Shown: positions 51,961 through 60,690 of the stretch, piece by piece
Position numbering within the stretch: position 1 is the stretch's first letter
How the letters are laid out: each line of letters opens with the position of its first letter
NCBI GenBank assembly: GCA_964533495.1
Contig: CAZHJU010000010.1
Coordinates: 1 to 64,000 of the forward strand
Direction of reading: 5' to 3'
Length of the DNA stretch: 64,000 bases
Origin: Ga0077527 sp964533495
GTDB lineage: Bacteria > Pseudomonadota > Gammaproteobacteria > Burkholderiales > SG8-41
The notes under the pieces: generated by a model
The model's input: only the letters and a program-made list of their open reading frames with translations
Told to the model about the DNA's origin: nothing
Databases searched by the model: none
Position numbers and translations under genes: made by a program

Positions 51961-53310
51961 TCAACGGTGCTTCCGATTATTGGCTGTTGACGCGCCAGCC
52001 CCCGGCAACGCCACCGTCCGCATCGATTGCCCCGCCGTCTCCACCAGAAACGGCAGCGCCGCCAGGCCGACCGCGCAGGCGGCCATCATCACGTAGGCCG
52101 GCATCAGGACGTCGCCGGTCCGGCCGATGAGCCAGGAATTGAAGGCCGGCGCGGTGCCGCCGAACAGCGAGGTCGACACGTTGTAGGCGATGGCCAGTCC
52201 GGCGAGGCGCACCGGCGTGGGAAACATGGCCGGGAAGGTGGCCGAGATCGTCGCCAGTTGCGGCACGTAGAGCAGGCCCAGTACGGTGAATCCGGCGATG
52301 GCGCCCCAGAGGCCGCTGGCCATCAGGTGATAGGCCGGCACGGCGCACAGGAACAGCCCGACGAGCGAGATCCGCCACAGCGGCTTGCGCCCGATGCGGT
52401 CCGACAGGGCGCCGGCCAAGGGCAGGAACACGATCATGGACAGCATGCCGATGATCGGCACGTAGAGCGCCTGCGTGGTGCCGAGCCCGATGCGCAGTTG
52501 CAGGTAGCTGGGCATGTAGCTCAGCAGCGTGTAGTTGACGACATTCAGCGCCACGACCAGCGTGCCCAGCGTCAGCAGCGGCCGCCAGTAGTCGCGGAAC
52601 AGGTCCTTCATTTCCCGGAGGCTGCCGGTTTCCTTGCGGCCCGCCTGTTCCGCTTCGCGGAACACCGGCGTCTCGCCGATGCGCGCGCGCAGGTACAGGC
52701 CTACCAGTCCCAGCGGTGCGGCGACGAGGAAGGGCAGGCGCCAGCCCCAGTCGTGCATGTGTTCCTCGCCCAGCAGCAGGCTGCATCCCAGCATCAGCAG
52801 GGCACCGCAGGAGAAGCCGGCCAGCGTGCCCACTTCGAGAAAGCTGCCGTAGAAGCCCCGGCGGTCGTCAGGCGAGTATTCCGCCATGAACGTGGCGGCA
52901 CCGCTGTATTCGCCGCCGGTGGAAAAGCCCTGGATCATGCGCAGCGCGACGAGCAGGGTCGGGGCCCAGATGCCGATGCGGTCGTAGGAGGGTACGAGGC
53001 CGATGCAGAAGGTCGCGCCCGACATCAGCAGCAGTGTGAACACCAGCACCGACTTGCGACCGTAACGGTCGCCGAGCAGTCCCCAGAACACCCCGCCCAG
53101 CGGCCGCACCAGGAAGGAGATGGCGAAGGTGGCGAGCGCGAACAGCGTGGCCTCGGCCGTGGAGCCCGGGAACAGCGCCGCGGCGATGTAGGCCACGCCG
53201 TAGGCGTAGATGCCGTAATCGAACCACTCCGTCGCGTTGCCGATGGCGGAGGCGGCAATCGCGCGGTGCAGCACGGTGTCGGGGACCGGAGGGTTGTCGG
53301 GTGACGGCAT
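51961..53310 (-). CDS. MFS transporter, metabolite:H+ symporter (MHS) family
   Basis: 449 aa with 12 predicted membrane helices. MHS motifs: NATEWFDYGIYAY, FLVRPLGGVFWGLLGDRYGRK, RMIQGFSTGGEYSGAATFMAEYSP and GALSDRIGRKPLW. ProP-, citrate- or dicarboxylate-like specificity cannot be told apart. The ATG at 53310 (MPSPDNPPVPDTVLHRA) is chosen over 53409. The preceding lower-GC patch ends just downstream. Confidence 0.9.
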   Translation of the reverse strand: MPSPDNPPVPDTVLHRAIAASAIGNATEWFDYGIYAYGVAYIAAALFPGSTAEATLFALATFAISFLVRPLGGVFWGLLGDRYGRKSVLVFTLLLMSGATFCIGLVPSYDRIGIWAPTLLVALRMIQGFSTGGEYSGAATFMAEYSPDDRRGFYGSFLEVGTLAGFSCGALLMLGCSLLLGEEHMHDWGWRLPFLVAAPLGLVGLYLRARIGETPVFREAEQAGRKETGSLREMKDLFRDYWRPLLTLGTLVVALNVVNYTLLSYMPSYLQLRIGLGTTQALYVPIIGMLSMIVFLPLAGALSDRIGRKPLWRISLVGLFLCAVPAYHLMASGLWGAIAGFTVLGLLYVPQLATISATFPAMFPTPVRLAGLAIAYNVSTSLFGGTAPAFNSWLIGRTGDVLMPAYVMMAACAVGLAALPFLVETAGQSMRTVALPGAGASTANNRKHR

Positions 53311-53605
53311 GGCGCAGGCTTTCCCGCTGGAGATTTGCAGGACGGACCGTCTGCCGCCGTGGCATCCGGCGTGCGGGGCATGCAGTCCACGAGCGACCGA
53401 TGGTAGCACGGTGAATTTTTCGCCGGGCTTTCGGGGGGGCGATGCGGCCGGGCGTTCCCTGCGGTGGAGAGGGCTATGCCTTCATCGCGCTGAAGTCGCT
53501 GCGATTGAAGGAGTGGCATCAAAAAGATATTAAAAAAGGGCGGGGTCGATTTCTTTTTCGTGGATCGCCGGGCAGTTTGTTGACGCCGGTTTTCCTCAAC
53601 AGACC

Positions 53606-53839
53606 TTAGAGCTTGTTATTCGCTTTCAGGTCTGCAAGCAGTGCTTCGTGAGTCATTTCCGGTTCGGCGGCGCGCAATTCGAACGCGGCGAGGTCTTCCT
53701 GGTCTTCGCGCATCATCAACCGGACGGCTTCATCCACCAGTTCCGACATCGAAATCCGGGCGCTGGCGGCGCGCATGCGCAGTGCCCGGTGAATGGCCGG
53801 GTCGAAGTAAATCGTTGATCTTTTGGATAAATCGCTCAT
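53606..53839 (-). CDS. Ribbon-helix-helix antitoxin-like protein, no toxin partner
   Basis: 77 aa. RHH fold: RSTIYFDPAIHRALRMRAA (beta strand plus helix), then ISMSELVDEAVRLMM and an acidic C-terminal tail that in ParD/RelB-like antitoxins wraps a toxin. The downstream 70 nt contain no toxin frame, so it is an orphan antitoxin or a small regulator. Overlaps no other gene. Confidence 0.75.
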   Translation of the reverse strand: MSDLSKRSTIYFDPAIHRALRMRAASARISMSELVDEAVRLMMREDQEDLAAFELRAAEPEMTHEALLADLKANNKL

Positions 53840-54002
53840 GGCGAGGGGTTCTCAAGTTTGCGTGCATTATGACGCTGTAACGTCAAGGCGTTGCCATTAT
53901 TTTGGCCGGCACGCTCGCCACGGAACCAAGGGCAGACGGCGTCGGGTTTCCGTAATACGCTTCGTTCCCTACGGGCCACTCCTCAAGCGTTTCCATCAAG
54001 GC

Positions 54003-54857
54003 ATGACATCTTCAAATTTCCCCGATCCCCGTTACCTGATCGCCGCCTCCGACCTGGCGTCCCGCCTCACCGGCGTCACCCTGATCGACCTCCGGCCCGC
54101 CGAGGACTTCGCCGTCGGCCATATCCCCGGCAGCACGCACGTCGACCTCTATGGCGTGAGCCTCAACGATTCCTCCGAGGCGCCGCTGAATTCATTCTTC
54201 GCGATTTTCCGCGTGCTGTTCGGCTCGCGCGGCGCGCGCGCCGATCGGCCGGTGGTGATCTACGACCACGAATCGGGCGAGCGGGCTTCGCGGGCGGTGT
54301 GGCTGCTGGCGGTGCTGGGGCATCCGGACGTGCGGTTGCTCGACGGTGGCACCGAGGCTTGGGTGAGGGCGGGGCACAAGCTTGCGCGGCTGGAAACCGC
54401 GCCGCCGCCGGTCGATCCGGTGCAGGCGCCGCCGACCCCGCCGCCGTTCCGCGGCGCGATGAACATGGATCTGCTGGCGACGCGTTTCGACGTCGAGCGC
54501 GCGATCGGCGATCCCGGATCGGTGATCGTGGACGTGCGCCGCGAGTCCGAATACCGCGGCACCGAAAAACGCGCCCGCCGCGCCGGCACGATCCCCGGCG
54601 CAGTGCATATTTTCTGGCGCGATCATCTGGATGCGCACGGTGCGTTCCGCAAGCCCGACGAGATTCGCGCGCTGTACGAGGCGAAGGGCATCACGCCGGA
54701 CAGGACCGTGATTCCGCTGTGCCACGGCGGCTACCGTTCGGCCAGCACTTTCATCGCGCTGAAGTCGCTGGGTTACCCGAAGGTGCGCAACTACGTCTCG
54801 GCCTGGGGCGAGTGGGGTAACCGCGAGGACACGCGCATCGTGATTCCGGACGCCTGA
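54003..54857 (+). CDS. Sulfurtransferase with two rhodanese domains
   Basis: 284 aa. The C-terminal domain has the active-site cysteine in PLCHGGYRSAS. The N-terminal domain keeps the fold (LIDLRPAEDFAVGHIPGSTHVD) but has YDHESGERA where the cysteine loop should be, so it is catalytically dead, as in thiosulfate/3-mercaptopyruvate sulfurtransferases. ATG 54003 is chosen; the frame opens further upstream at 53823 without family similarity. Confidence 0.9.
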   Translation: MTSSNFPDPRYLIAASDLASRLTGVTLIDLRPAEDFAVGHIPGSTHVDLYGVSLNDSSEAPLNSFFAIFRVLFGSRGARADRPVVIYDHESGERASRAVWLLAVLGHPDVRLLDGGTEAWVRAGHKLARLETAPPPVDPVQAPPTPPPFRGAMNMDLLATRFDVERAIGDPGSVIVDVRRESEYRGTEKRARRAGTIPGAVHIFWRDHLDAHGAFRKPDEIRALYEAKGITPDRTVIPLCHGGYRSASTFIALKSLGYPKVRNYVSAWGEWGNREDTRIVIPDA

Positions 54858-54892
54858 CTGTTGCGGGTGCAGTGACACTTCGCCGACCCGCA

Positions 54893-55222
54893 ATGCAGGC
54901 GCCGATCACATCCGGTCTTCCGCAGACCGCCGCGGCCTGGAGCCTGACGGTTTCCGGGCTCGCTTGCATGCTGCTGTCGCTGTGGCTGCAGTTGCCGATG
55001 TGGCTGGTCGTCTTCGGCGCGCGTAGCGTCGCGCCCGGCGGTGGGGAGTACATGATGGCGCTGTTTCTCGGCCTGCCGGTGTTGCTGCTGGCCTTCGTGC
55101 TGTTGGGCCTTGCGGTGGCGAAGGCGGCTTGGCGTTCGTGGCTGTCCTGCGCGGGTTTCGCGGTGTCGCTGCTGCCACTGGCCGGCTGGGTGCTGCTGTT
55201 GTTTTATGACATGACGCGCTGA
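54893..55222 (+). CDS. Small uncharacterised membrane protein
   Basis: 109 aa with three predicted hydrophobic helices (AWSLTVSGLACMLLSLWL, MALFLGLPVLLLAFVLLGLA, AGFAVSLLPLAGWVLLLFY). No family recognised. A GTG at 54872 is an alternative start; neither has a clear ribosome-binding site. It begins 35 nt after the rhodanese gene and is convergent with the DUF599-like gene. Confidence 0.6.
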   Translation: MQAPITSGLPQTAAAWSLTVSGLACMLLSLWLQLPMWLVVFGARSVAPGGGEYMMALFLGLPVLLLAFVLLGLAVAKAAWRSWLSCAGFAVSLLPLAGWVLLLFYDMTR

Positions 55223-55241
55223 AGCCGCCGCGCTGTCCGCG

Positions 55242-55886
55242 TCATTTTCTTTCGAAGCGGTCGAAGGCGTAGAGCAGGGCCGCCACGGCGGCGGAGGCGG
55301 GCGGGCCGGCGAAGGGATGCAGCAGGCTCGCCAGCACCGGGGCGACGAGGATCAGGTGGCGCAGCGCCCAGCTGTACATGACGCCGGCCCGCCGCACGTA
55401 GACCGTGCCCGTGTACTGCCACTGTTCGCGCTCGGGCGAGCCGACGGGGATGGAGCCGATGAAGCTGACGTGGTTGTAGTAGCGGATGGCCATCGCCGAG
55501 GCCACCAGCGAGGCGAACAGCAGCGCCAGCAGCACCAGTTCCAGCGTCATGCGCGGGGTCAGCTGCGGGATGCCGGTGGCGGCCGCGCCGAAGGTCGCGT
55601 GCAGCGAAGGCGCCGCCAGTGTCACGGTGCCCATCAGGCCGAGGACCGCCGTCGAGGCGAGCATGGCGGCCGACATCAGCGAGTTGCGCAGCGCCTGCAC
55701 CGCGAGGATTTCCGAGCCCGGCTGCCGCGATACCGAGCTGAACCACTGTTCGCGCAGCCGCGCGTGGGCGGTGCGGGAGACGGCGGCGGGATTGCGCCGG
55801 CTCATGAAGAACTGCGCGGTTTCGTAGATCAGCAGCATCGCCACCGTGGTCAGCACGGCAAGCCAGGTCGAGAGGTTGTGGGTCAT
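55242..55886 (-). CDS. DUF599-family membrane protein
   Basis: 214 aa with four predicted transmembrane helices. WLAVLTTVAMLLIYETAQFF, LREQWFSSV and AVQALRNSLMSAAMLAST near the start and RYYNHVSFIGSIP in the middle resemble the DUF599 family. The start at 55886 has GGAG 8-11 nt upstream. Function unknown. Confidence 0.75.
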   Translation of the reverse strand: MTHNLSTWLAVLTTVAMLLIYETAQFFMSRRNPAAVSRTAHARLREQWFSSVSRQPGSEILAVQALRNSLMSAAMLASTAVLGLMGTVTLAAPSLHATFGAAATGIPQLTPRMTLELVLLALLFASLVASAMAIRYYNHVSFIGSIPVGSPEREQWQYTGTVYVRRAGVMYSWALRHLILVAPVLASLLHPFAGPPASAAVAALLYAFDRFERK

Positions 55887-56201
55887 CGGGTGCTCCGCGG
55901 CGTGCCGGCCGGCGATGGTCGCAGGCTTGATGCGCTCCGGTCGAAGGGCGTTAGTTAGTGTTTGTTCTGTCGGAGTGGACAGCAAACCCAGCGCAACGTT
56001 TCAGGAATTTCGGTGGGCGCGCGGATGCCGTCATGGAGGCTCTTGCCGGCGTGCTGGGCCCGCGGTTTGCGATGCGGGCTTGAAGATTTTAAATTAGACT
56101 ATAAGTATTTTCTGATATATGGGATATCCGGTGGCTGGGGGCGTGCAGCGCGGGCACCGGTTATTTGGCAGAATTATTGTTGATAATCAATGAGGTGGAT
56201 C
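55887..56201. other. Divergent intergenic region
   Basis: 315 nt between divergent DUF599 and DUF4395 genes. Contains AT-rich DNA at 56085-56130 with ATAAGTATTT at 56101-56110, which may be a truncated copy of the AT-rich element (8 of its 20 core bases). No gene seen. Confidence 0.5.
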
Positions 56202-56630
56202 ATGTTACGTTTTGACGTTCCACAGGTCTGGTCCAACGTGACCCGTTGGGAGGCCTTCATCACTTTTGTGGTCTGCGCGGTCGCGCTGGCCGGTTTTCCG
56301 TGGGCGATGCTGCTGCTGGTGGTCCAGGGTTTTGTGCGCGGCTTCTTCGGCCACCACCGCTGTCCGGCGCATCTGCTGTGGAAGAAGGTGGCCGAAACCA
56401 GGCAGTGGGGCGGCAAGAAGGAAAACGCCGGCGCCAAGATGTTCGCCAACAAGGTGCTGTTCGCGGTCAGCACGATCGCGATCGTGCTCTACCTGTCGGG
56501 CAGCGGCCTGTGGATGGTGCCCGCCACGGCGCTGCTGCTGTTCTCGACGATGGAATGGGCCTTCTCCTTCTGCGCGGCCTGCTGGGCCTACGGTTTCTGG
56601 TACCAGCATTTCCCGCCGAAGATGGGCTGA
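56202..56630 (+). CDS. DUF4395-like membrane protein
   Basis: 142 aa from ATG 56202, preceded by GAGGTGG at ideal spacing. Three or four hydrophobic segments; FGHHRCPAHLLWKKV has a His-Cys pair and AFSFCAACWAYGFWY two more cysteines, the DUF4395 pattern. Members are linked to sulfur or thiosulfate handling in some genomes, which would fit the nearby rhodanese, but this is inference. Confidence 0.7.
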   Translation: MLRFDVPQVWSNVTRWEAFITFVVCAVALAGFPWAMLLLVVQGFVRGFFGHHRCPAHLLWKKVAETRQWGGKKENAGAKMFANKVLFAVSTIAIVLYLSGSGLWMVPATALLLFSTMEWAFSFCAACWAYGFWYQHFPPKMG

Positions 56631-56744
56631 ACGCGATCCGGGAGCGGGATGCGTTCCATATGCTGATGTATCGCGGGCGCCGTGGCGGCGCCCGCGCCTA
56701 TAATCGGAAGTCTGTGCAACTCACACCGATGCAGGGAGCATGCC

Positions 56745-57677
56745 ATGCCGCAGATCGCCGCCTTCGAAGATGTCAAAGCGCGCCGCAAGGAACGCCAGGT
56801 GCCCACGGGGACCGCATGGCGGACCAACTTCATTGATCCCGACGAGAACGATCCGGCGAGCGCGCAGGCTTTCCTGGTCGAGGGCACGCCGGGCCGGGTG
56901 ATCAAGTCCCATTTCCACGATCACGACCAGTACCAGGTCATCGTCATGGGCGACGGCGTGCTCGGCAGGCACCAGCTGCAGGTCAACGCGGTGCATTTCT
57001 CGCGCCGCCACACGCCGTACGGGCCGATCGTGTTCGGCGAGAAGCACATGGGATTCCTGACGCTGCGCGCGCACAGGGATGGCGGCGCGCAGTACGTCGA
57101 CGAGCCGGAAAAAATGGCGAAGCTGAAGTCCGTCGAAAACCGCAGGCCCTGGCAGGCGACCGAGTTGCCGCGGTTCTCGCGGCCCGGCGAAGGCGCGGCG
57201 CTGCATGCCTTCGGGGAGATCAGCGACGACGAGGGCCTTGCCAGCTTCTCGATGAGCGTGGCGCCGGACGCGAAGGCGCTGGCGCCCGATCCGGCCGGCA
57301 GCAACGGCCAGTACCTGATCGTCGTGCGCGGCAGCCTGCATTACGCAGGCAAGGAGTACAAGGCGCTGTCGGTGGCCTTCGTCAAGCCGCAGGAAGGGCG
57401 TTTCGAACTCGTCGCCGGCGCCGAAGGCCTGGATGTGCTGGTGCTGCATTTCCCGCGCGCCATCGCCGAAGCGGCCGTCGCGCCGCAGGCGGCGAAGGGC
57501 GCGCCCGGCACGCGGGTGTGGCAGTGCATGCTCTGCGCGTTCGTCTACGATGAGGCGAAAGGCATGCCCGACGAGGGCATCGCGCCGGGCACGCCCTGGG
57601 AGGACGTGCCGGAGACCTGGTTCTGCCCGGACTGCTCGGCGGGCAAGAGCGATTTCCAGATGGCGCTGATGGAGTGA
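56745..57677 (+). CDS. Cupin-rubredoxin fusion protein
   Basis: 310 aa. Residues 1 to about 250 form one or two cupin-like domains (VIKSHFHDHDQYQVIVMGDG with the first metal histidines; YLIVVRGSLHYAGKEYKAL in the second half). The last 50 residues are a complete rubredoxin: CMLCAFVYDEAKGMPDEGI and FCPDCSAGKSDFQ supply the Fe(Cys)4 site. An own electron carrier on a cupin suggests a redox enzyme or a partner for one. A TauD-type dioxygenase gene follows after 36 nt, probably in the same operon. Confidence 0.88.
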   Translation: MPQIAAFEDVKARRKERQVPTGTAWRTNFIDPDENDPASAQAFLVEGTPGRVIKSHFHDHDQYQVIVMGDGVLGRHQLQVNAVHFSRRHTPYGPIVFGEKHMGFLTLRAHRDGGAQYVDEPEKMAKLKSVENRRPWQATELPRFSRPGEGAALHAFGEISDDEGLASFSMSVAPDAKALAPDPAGSNGQYLIVVRGSLHYAGKEYKALSVAFVKPQEGRFELVAGAEGLDVLVLHFPRAIAEAAVAPQAAKGAPGTRVWQCMLCAFVYDEAKGMPDEGIAPGTPWEDVPETWFCPDCSAGKSDFQMALME

Positions 57678-57713
57678 CGCCGGGATTTTCTTTGCGGCGC
57701 GTTGCCTGACCGG

Positions 57714-58793
57714 ATGCTCCGGCTCGACGACACGCCCGCCGCCTGGTCGGCCGCGGAACTCGACGCCGACCGGCGCTGGACCTTCACCCTCGACGACCGC
57801 GCGCGCTGCGATCTCGTCGCTGCGCTGACCCGCGCGCTCGATCCCGCCAAAACCCTGTTCGATTACCGCCGCGAGGATTTCGATCTCGGCGCGGCGGAGC
57901 CGGTGTTGCGCGCGGCCTTCGCCGAGGTGCGCGACGGCCGCGGCGTCGCGCTGGTGCGCGGCCTGCCGCGCGAGGGCCTCGACGAGAAGGATTTCGAGCT
58001 GCTGACCTGGGGCATCGGCCTGCATTTCGGTGTCGGCCGGCCGCAGGGCGGGCAGAGCCATTACGTCTCCGCGGTGCGCGACGCCGGAAACAGCTATCGC
58101 ACGGGCACCGGCCGCGGCTACAACACGAATGCCGAGCTCGACTTCCACACGGATTCGACCGACGTCGTCGTGCTGGGCTGCTACAACCGCGCGGCGGCGG
58201 GCGGCATGAGCATCACCACCAGTTCGGTGGCGGCCTTCCACGCGATGCGGCGCGAGCATCCGCAGCTCGCGGAGCTGCTGCTGGAGCCGATCCACTTCAG
58301 CCGCCAGGGCGAGCAGGCGCCGGACGAGGCGCCGTCCTATCCGCACCCGGTCTTCGACGCGGTCGACGGCCGGCTCTGCAGCAAGTGGAACCGCAACCGC
58401 GTGACCTCGGCGCAGAAGATCGAAGGCGTGCCGCGGCTGTCGGCGGAACAATGGGCGGCGCTGGAGGCCTTCGACGCGCTGGCGCGGCGCGCGGACCTCG
58501 CGCACGGCATGTGGCTGCAGCCCGGCGACCTGCAGATCATCAACAGCCATGTCACGCTGCATTCGCGCACCGATTTCACCGATCATGACGATCCCGCGAA
58601 AAAGCGGCTGCTGTTCCGGCTGTGGCTGGCGCCGGCCGACGGCCTGCGGCTGCCGGAAAGCTGGCGCGTGCTCTACCGGTCGGTGGCGCCGCGCACGGTG
58701 CGCGGCGGCATCATCGGCCGCCGGCACGACGCGGCGCGCAAGGCCTACGAGGCGCGGCAGGCGGTGGCGTTGGGCATGCAGATTGTTTTATAA
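57714..58793 (+). CDS. TauD/TfdA-family Fe(II)/2-oxoglutarate dioxygenase
   Basis: 359 aa, an oxygenase that oxidises an unknown small molecule. The iron ligands are in LDFHTDSTD (HxD) and NSHVTLHSRTDF (distal His); the 2OG-binding arginine is in KRLLFRLWLAP. ATG 57714 is preferred over a TTG at 57702. Downstream, the stop codon lies inside an AT-rich repeat. Coupled to the cupin-rubredoxin gene, it may need that protein for reduction or substrate supply. Confidence 0.88.
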   Translation: MLRLDDTPAAWSAAELDADRRWTFTLDDRARCDLVAALTRALDPAKTLFDYRREDFDLGAAEPVLRAAFAEVRDGRGVALVRGLPREGLDEKDFELLTWGIGLHFGVGRPQGGQSHYVSAVRDAGNSYRTGTGRGYNTNAELDFHTDSTDVVVLGCYNRAAAGGMSITTSSVAAFHAMRREHPQLAELLLEPIHFSRQGEQAPDEAPSYPHPVFDAVDGRLCSKWNRNRVTSAQKIEGVPRLSAEQWAALEAFDALARRADLAHGMWLQPGDLQIINSHVTLHSRTDFTDHDDPAKKRLLFRLWLAPADGLRLPESWRVLYRSVAPRTVRGGIIGRRHDAARKAYEARQAVALGMQIVL

Positions 58794-58817
58794 AAATATC
58801 AATAAAATCAAATACTT
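58788..58817 (-). repeat. AT-rich dispersed element overlapping a stop codon
   Basis: On the minus strand 58817-58798 is AAGTATTTGATTTTATTGAT, identical to 27721 and 37444. With the following bases it also shares 24 nt with 13331-13354. The dioxygenase stop codon TAA (58791-58793) is inside the element, so the last codons of that gene are element-derived. Confidence 0.85.
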
Positions 58818-58832
58818 ATAGTTTTACCTCTA

Positions 58833-59675
58833 TCAGGCCAGCTTGATCGCGACGGCACCCGCCACGACCACCAGCACCGCCGCGTAACGCAGCGCGCCGA
58901 CACGCTCGCGCAGCAGCGTCGCCGCGAGCAGCGTGCCGAACGCCACCGAGGTTTCACGCAGCGCCGCGACCAGCGCGATCGGCGCCTGGGTCATCGCCCA
59001 CAGCGCCAGCGCGTACGAGGCCAGCGTGCAGGCGCCGCCGAACAGCCCGCGCCGCCAGTGGCGCCGCGCGTAGGTAAGCGTGGCCGCGCGGTCGCGCGCG
59101 AGGAAGATCGCCGCCAGCGGCAGCGCGGTGAGCAGGAACACCCAGCCGGTGTAGGCCGCGGCATTGCCCGACAGGCGCACGCCGACGCCGTCGACCAGCG
59201 TGTAGACGACGACGATGCCGGCGGTGCCGAAGGCGAACAGCGCGGCATGGCCGTGGAAGCCGGCCTTGCGCCAGGCGTCGCCGGCGAGCAGCAGCACGCC
59301 GCCGCAGATCAGCGCGATGCCGGCCCAGCCGGCGGGAGCGGGAATTTCCGCGAGCAGCAGCGCGGCGGCGAGCGCCGACAGCGCCGGCGCGGTGCCGCGC
59401 ATCAGCGGATAGACGAAACTCAGTTCGCCGTGGCGGTAGGCGCCGGCGACGAGCAGGAAGTAGGCGACGTGGATCGCGCCGGAGGCGATCACGTAGGGCC
59501 AGCTCGCCGCCGCCGGCAGCGGCGCGAAGGGCAGCAGCGCGAGCATGATCGCGCCGGCACCGGCGACCACCAGCACGGTGTCGAGCGTGCGGTCGGCGGC
59601 GCCGCGGATCATCGTGTTCCACGCCGCGTGCAGCAGCGCGCCCAGCAATACGGCGAGAAGGACTTCGAAGCTCAT
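58833..59675 (-). CDS. EamA/DMT-superfamily transporter
   Basis: 280 aa, ten predicted helices as two five-helix EamA halves. Typical pieces are LHAAWNTMIR, YPLMRGTAPALSALAAALLLAE and ALVAALRETSVAFGTLLAA. A likely exporter of amino acids or other small metabolites; the substrate is unknown. Confidence 0.88.
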   Translation of the reverse strand: MSFEVLLAVLLGALLHAAWNTMIRGAADRTLDTVLVVAGAGAIMLALLPFAPLPAAASWPYVIASGAIHVAYFLLVAGAYRHGELSFVYPLMRGTAPALSALAAALLLAEIPAPAGWAGIALICGGVLLLAGDAWRKAGFHGHAALFAFGTAGIVVVYTLVDGVGVRLSGNAAAYTGWVFLLTALPLAAIFLARDRAATLTYARRHWRRGLFGGACTLASYALALWAMTQAPIALVAALRETSVAFGTLLAATLLRERVGALRYAAVLVVVAGAVAIKLA

Positions 59676-59714
59676 GGCTCAGGCCGCGCGCCGGCGCTGG
59701 CGATCGGCCATCGC

Positions 59715-60659
59715 TCAGCGTCCGGCGTGCGGCGGGCAGGCCACGGCGCAGGCTTCGGTTTCGATCTGCAGCGTGACGTGCTCGATGCCGAAACGCTCGC
59801 GCAGGCTTTGCTGCGCCTGTTGCAGGATGTCGGAAACCGCGCGTTCGCCGTTGCTGACGAGGTGGGCGGTCAGCGCCTGTTCGGCCGTGCTCATCGCCCA
59901 CACGTGCAGGTCGTGCACCGAGGCGACGCCGGGAATCTGCCGCAGCGTGGCCAGCACCTCGGCGAGGTCGATGTGCTCGGGCACGCCGTCGAACAGCAGG
60001 TGCAGCGACTGCCGGAACAGCGACCAGGTGCCGATCACGACCGCCGCGGCGATGATCAGGCTCGCCAGCGGATCGATCCAGGTCCAGCCCTGCCACAGGT
60101 AGAGCAGGCCGGCGATGACCACGCCGACGGAAACCAGGGCGTCGGCGGCCATGTGCAGGAAGGCGCCGCGGATGTTGAGGTCGGACTTGCTGCCTGCCAT
60201 GAACAGCGCGGCGGTGAATGCGTTGACGACCGTCCCGATCGCGGCGACGGCGATGACGGTGCCGGCGGCGATCGGCGACGGATTGCTGAAACGCTGGATC
60301 GCCTCCCAGCCGAGCGAGCCCATCGCGACCAGCAGGATGACGGCATTGGCGAAGCTGGCGAGTATCGAGCCGCGGCGCCAGCCGTAGGTCTTGCTCGTGG
60401 TGGGCCTGAGCCGCGCCGCGGCGAAGGCGGCCCAGGCGAGCAGCAGGCTGCCGACGTCGCTGAGGTTGTGCGCGGCATCGGCGAGCAGCGCCAGCGATCC
60501 GGTGACCCAGCCGTACCAGGCTTCGACGATGACGAAGCCGACGTTGAGCAGGATGCCGATGCCGAAGGCACGGCCGTAGCTGGCCGGCGCGTGATCGTGG
60601 CCGTGTCCCTGCGCCGGCGGGTGCGGATGGGCGTGGCCGTGGTCGTGCGGATGGCTCAT
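59715..60659 (-). CDS. Cation diffusion facilitator (zinc/cobalt exporter, CzcD/ZitB-like)
   Basis: 314 aa. His-rich N-terminus (HPHDHGHAHPHPP), six membrane helices with metal sites in LLADAAHNLSDVGSL and AFLHMAADALVSVGV (HxxxD pairs), and a cytoplasmic C-terminal domain with DLHVWAMS. Exports Zn2+ or related divalent ions in exchange for protons. Confidence 0.93.
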   Translation of the reverse strand: MSHPHDHGHAHPHPPAQGHGHDHAPASYGRAFGIGILLNVGFVIVEAWYGWVTGSLALLADAAHNLSDVGSLLLAWAAFAAARLRPTTSKTYGWRRGSILASFANAVILLVAMGSLGWEAIQRFSNPSPIAAGTVIAVAAIGTVVNAFTAALFMAGSKSDLNIRGAFLHMAADALVSVGVVIAGLLYLWQGWTWIDPLASLIIAAAVVIGTWSLFRQSLHLLFDGVPEHIDLAEVLATLRQIPGVASVHDLHVWAMSTAEQALTAHLVSNGERAVSDILQQAQQSLRERFGIEHVTLQIETEACAVACPPHAGR

Positions 60660-60690
60660 GCCGGCACAGGATACGCCATCCGCGGCGGGA

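Noticed and set aside
53523..53540. AT-rich run resembling the dispersed AT-rich element
   Set aside because: Only the A-runs align; the TTGATTTTATTGAT core is missing.
50728..56099. Shared ATTTTAAATTAGAC near 50728 and 56086
   Set aside because: Only 14 nt of low-complexity AT-rich sequence; too short to distinguish from chance in AT-rich gaps.
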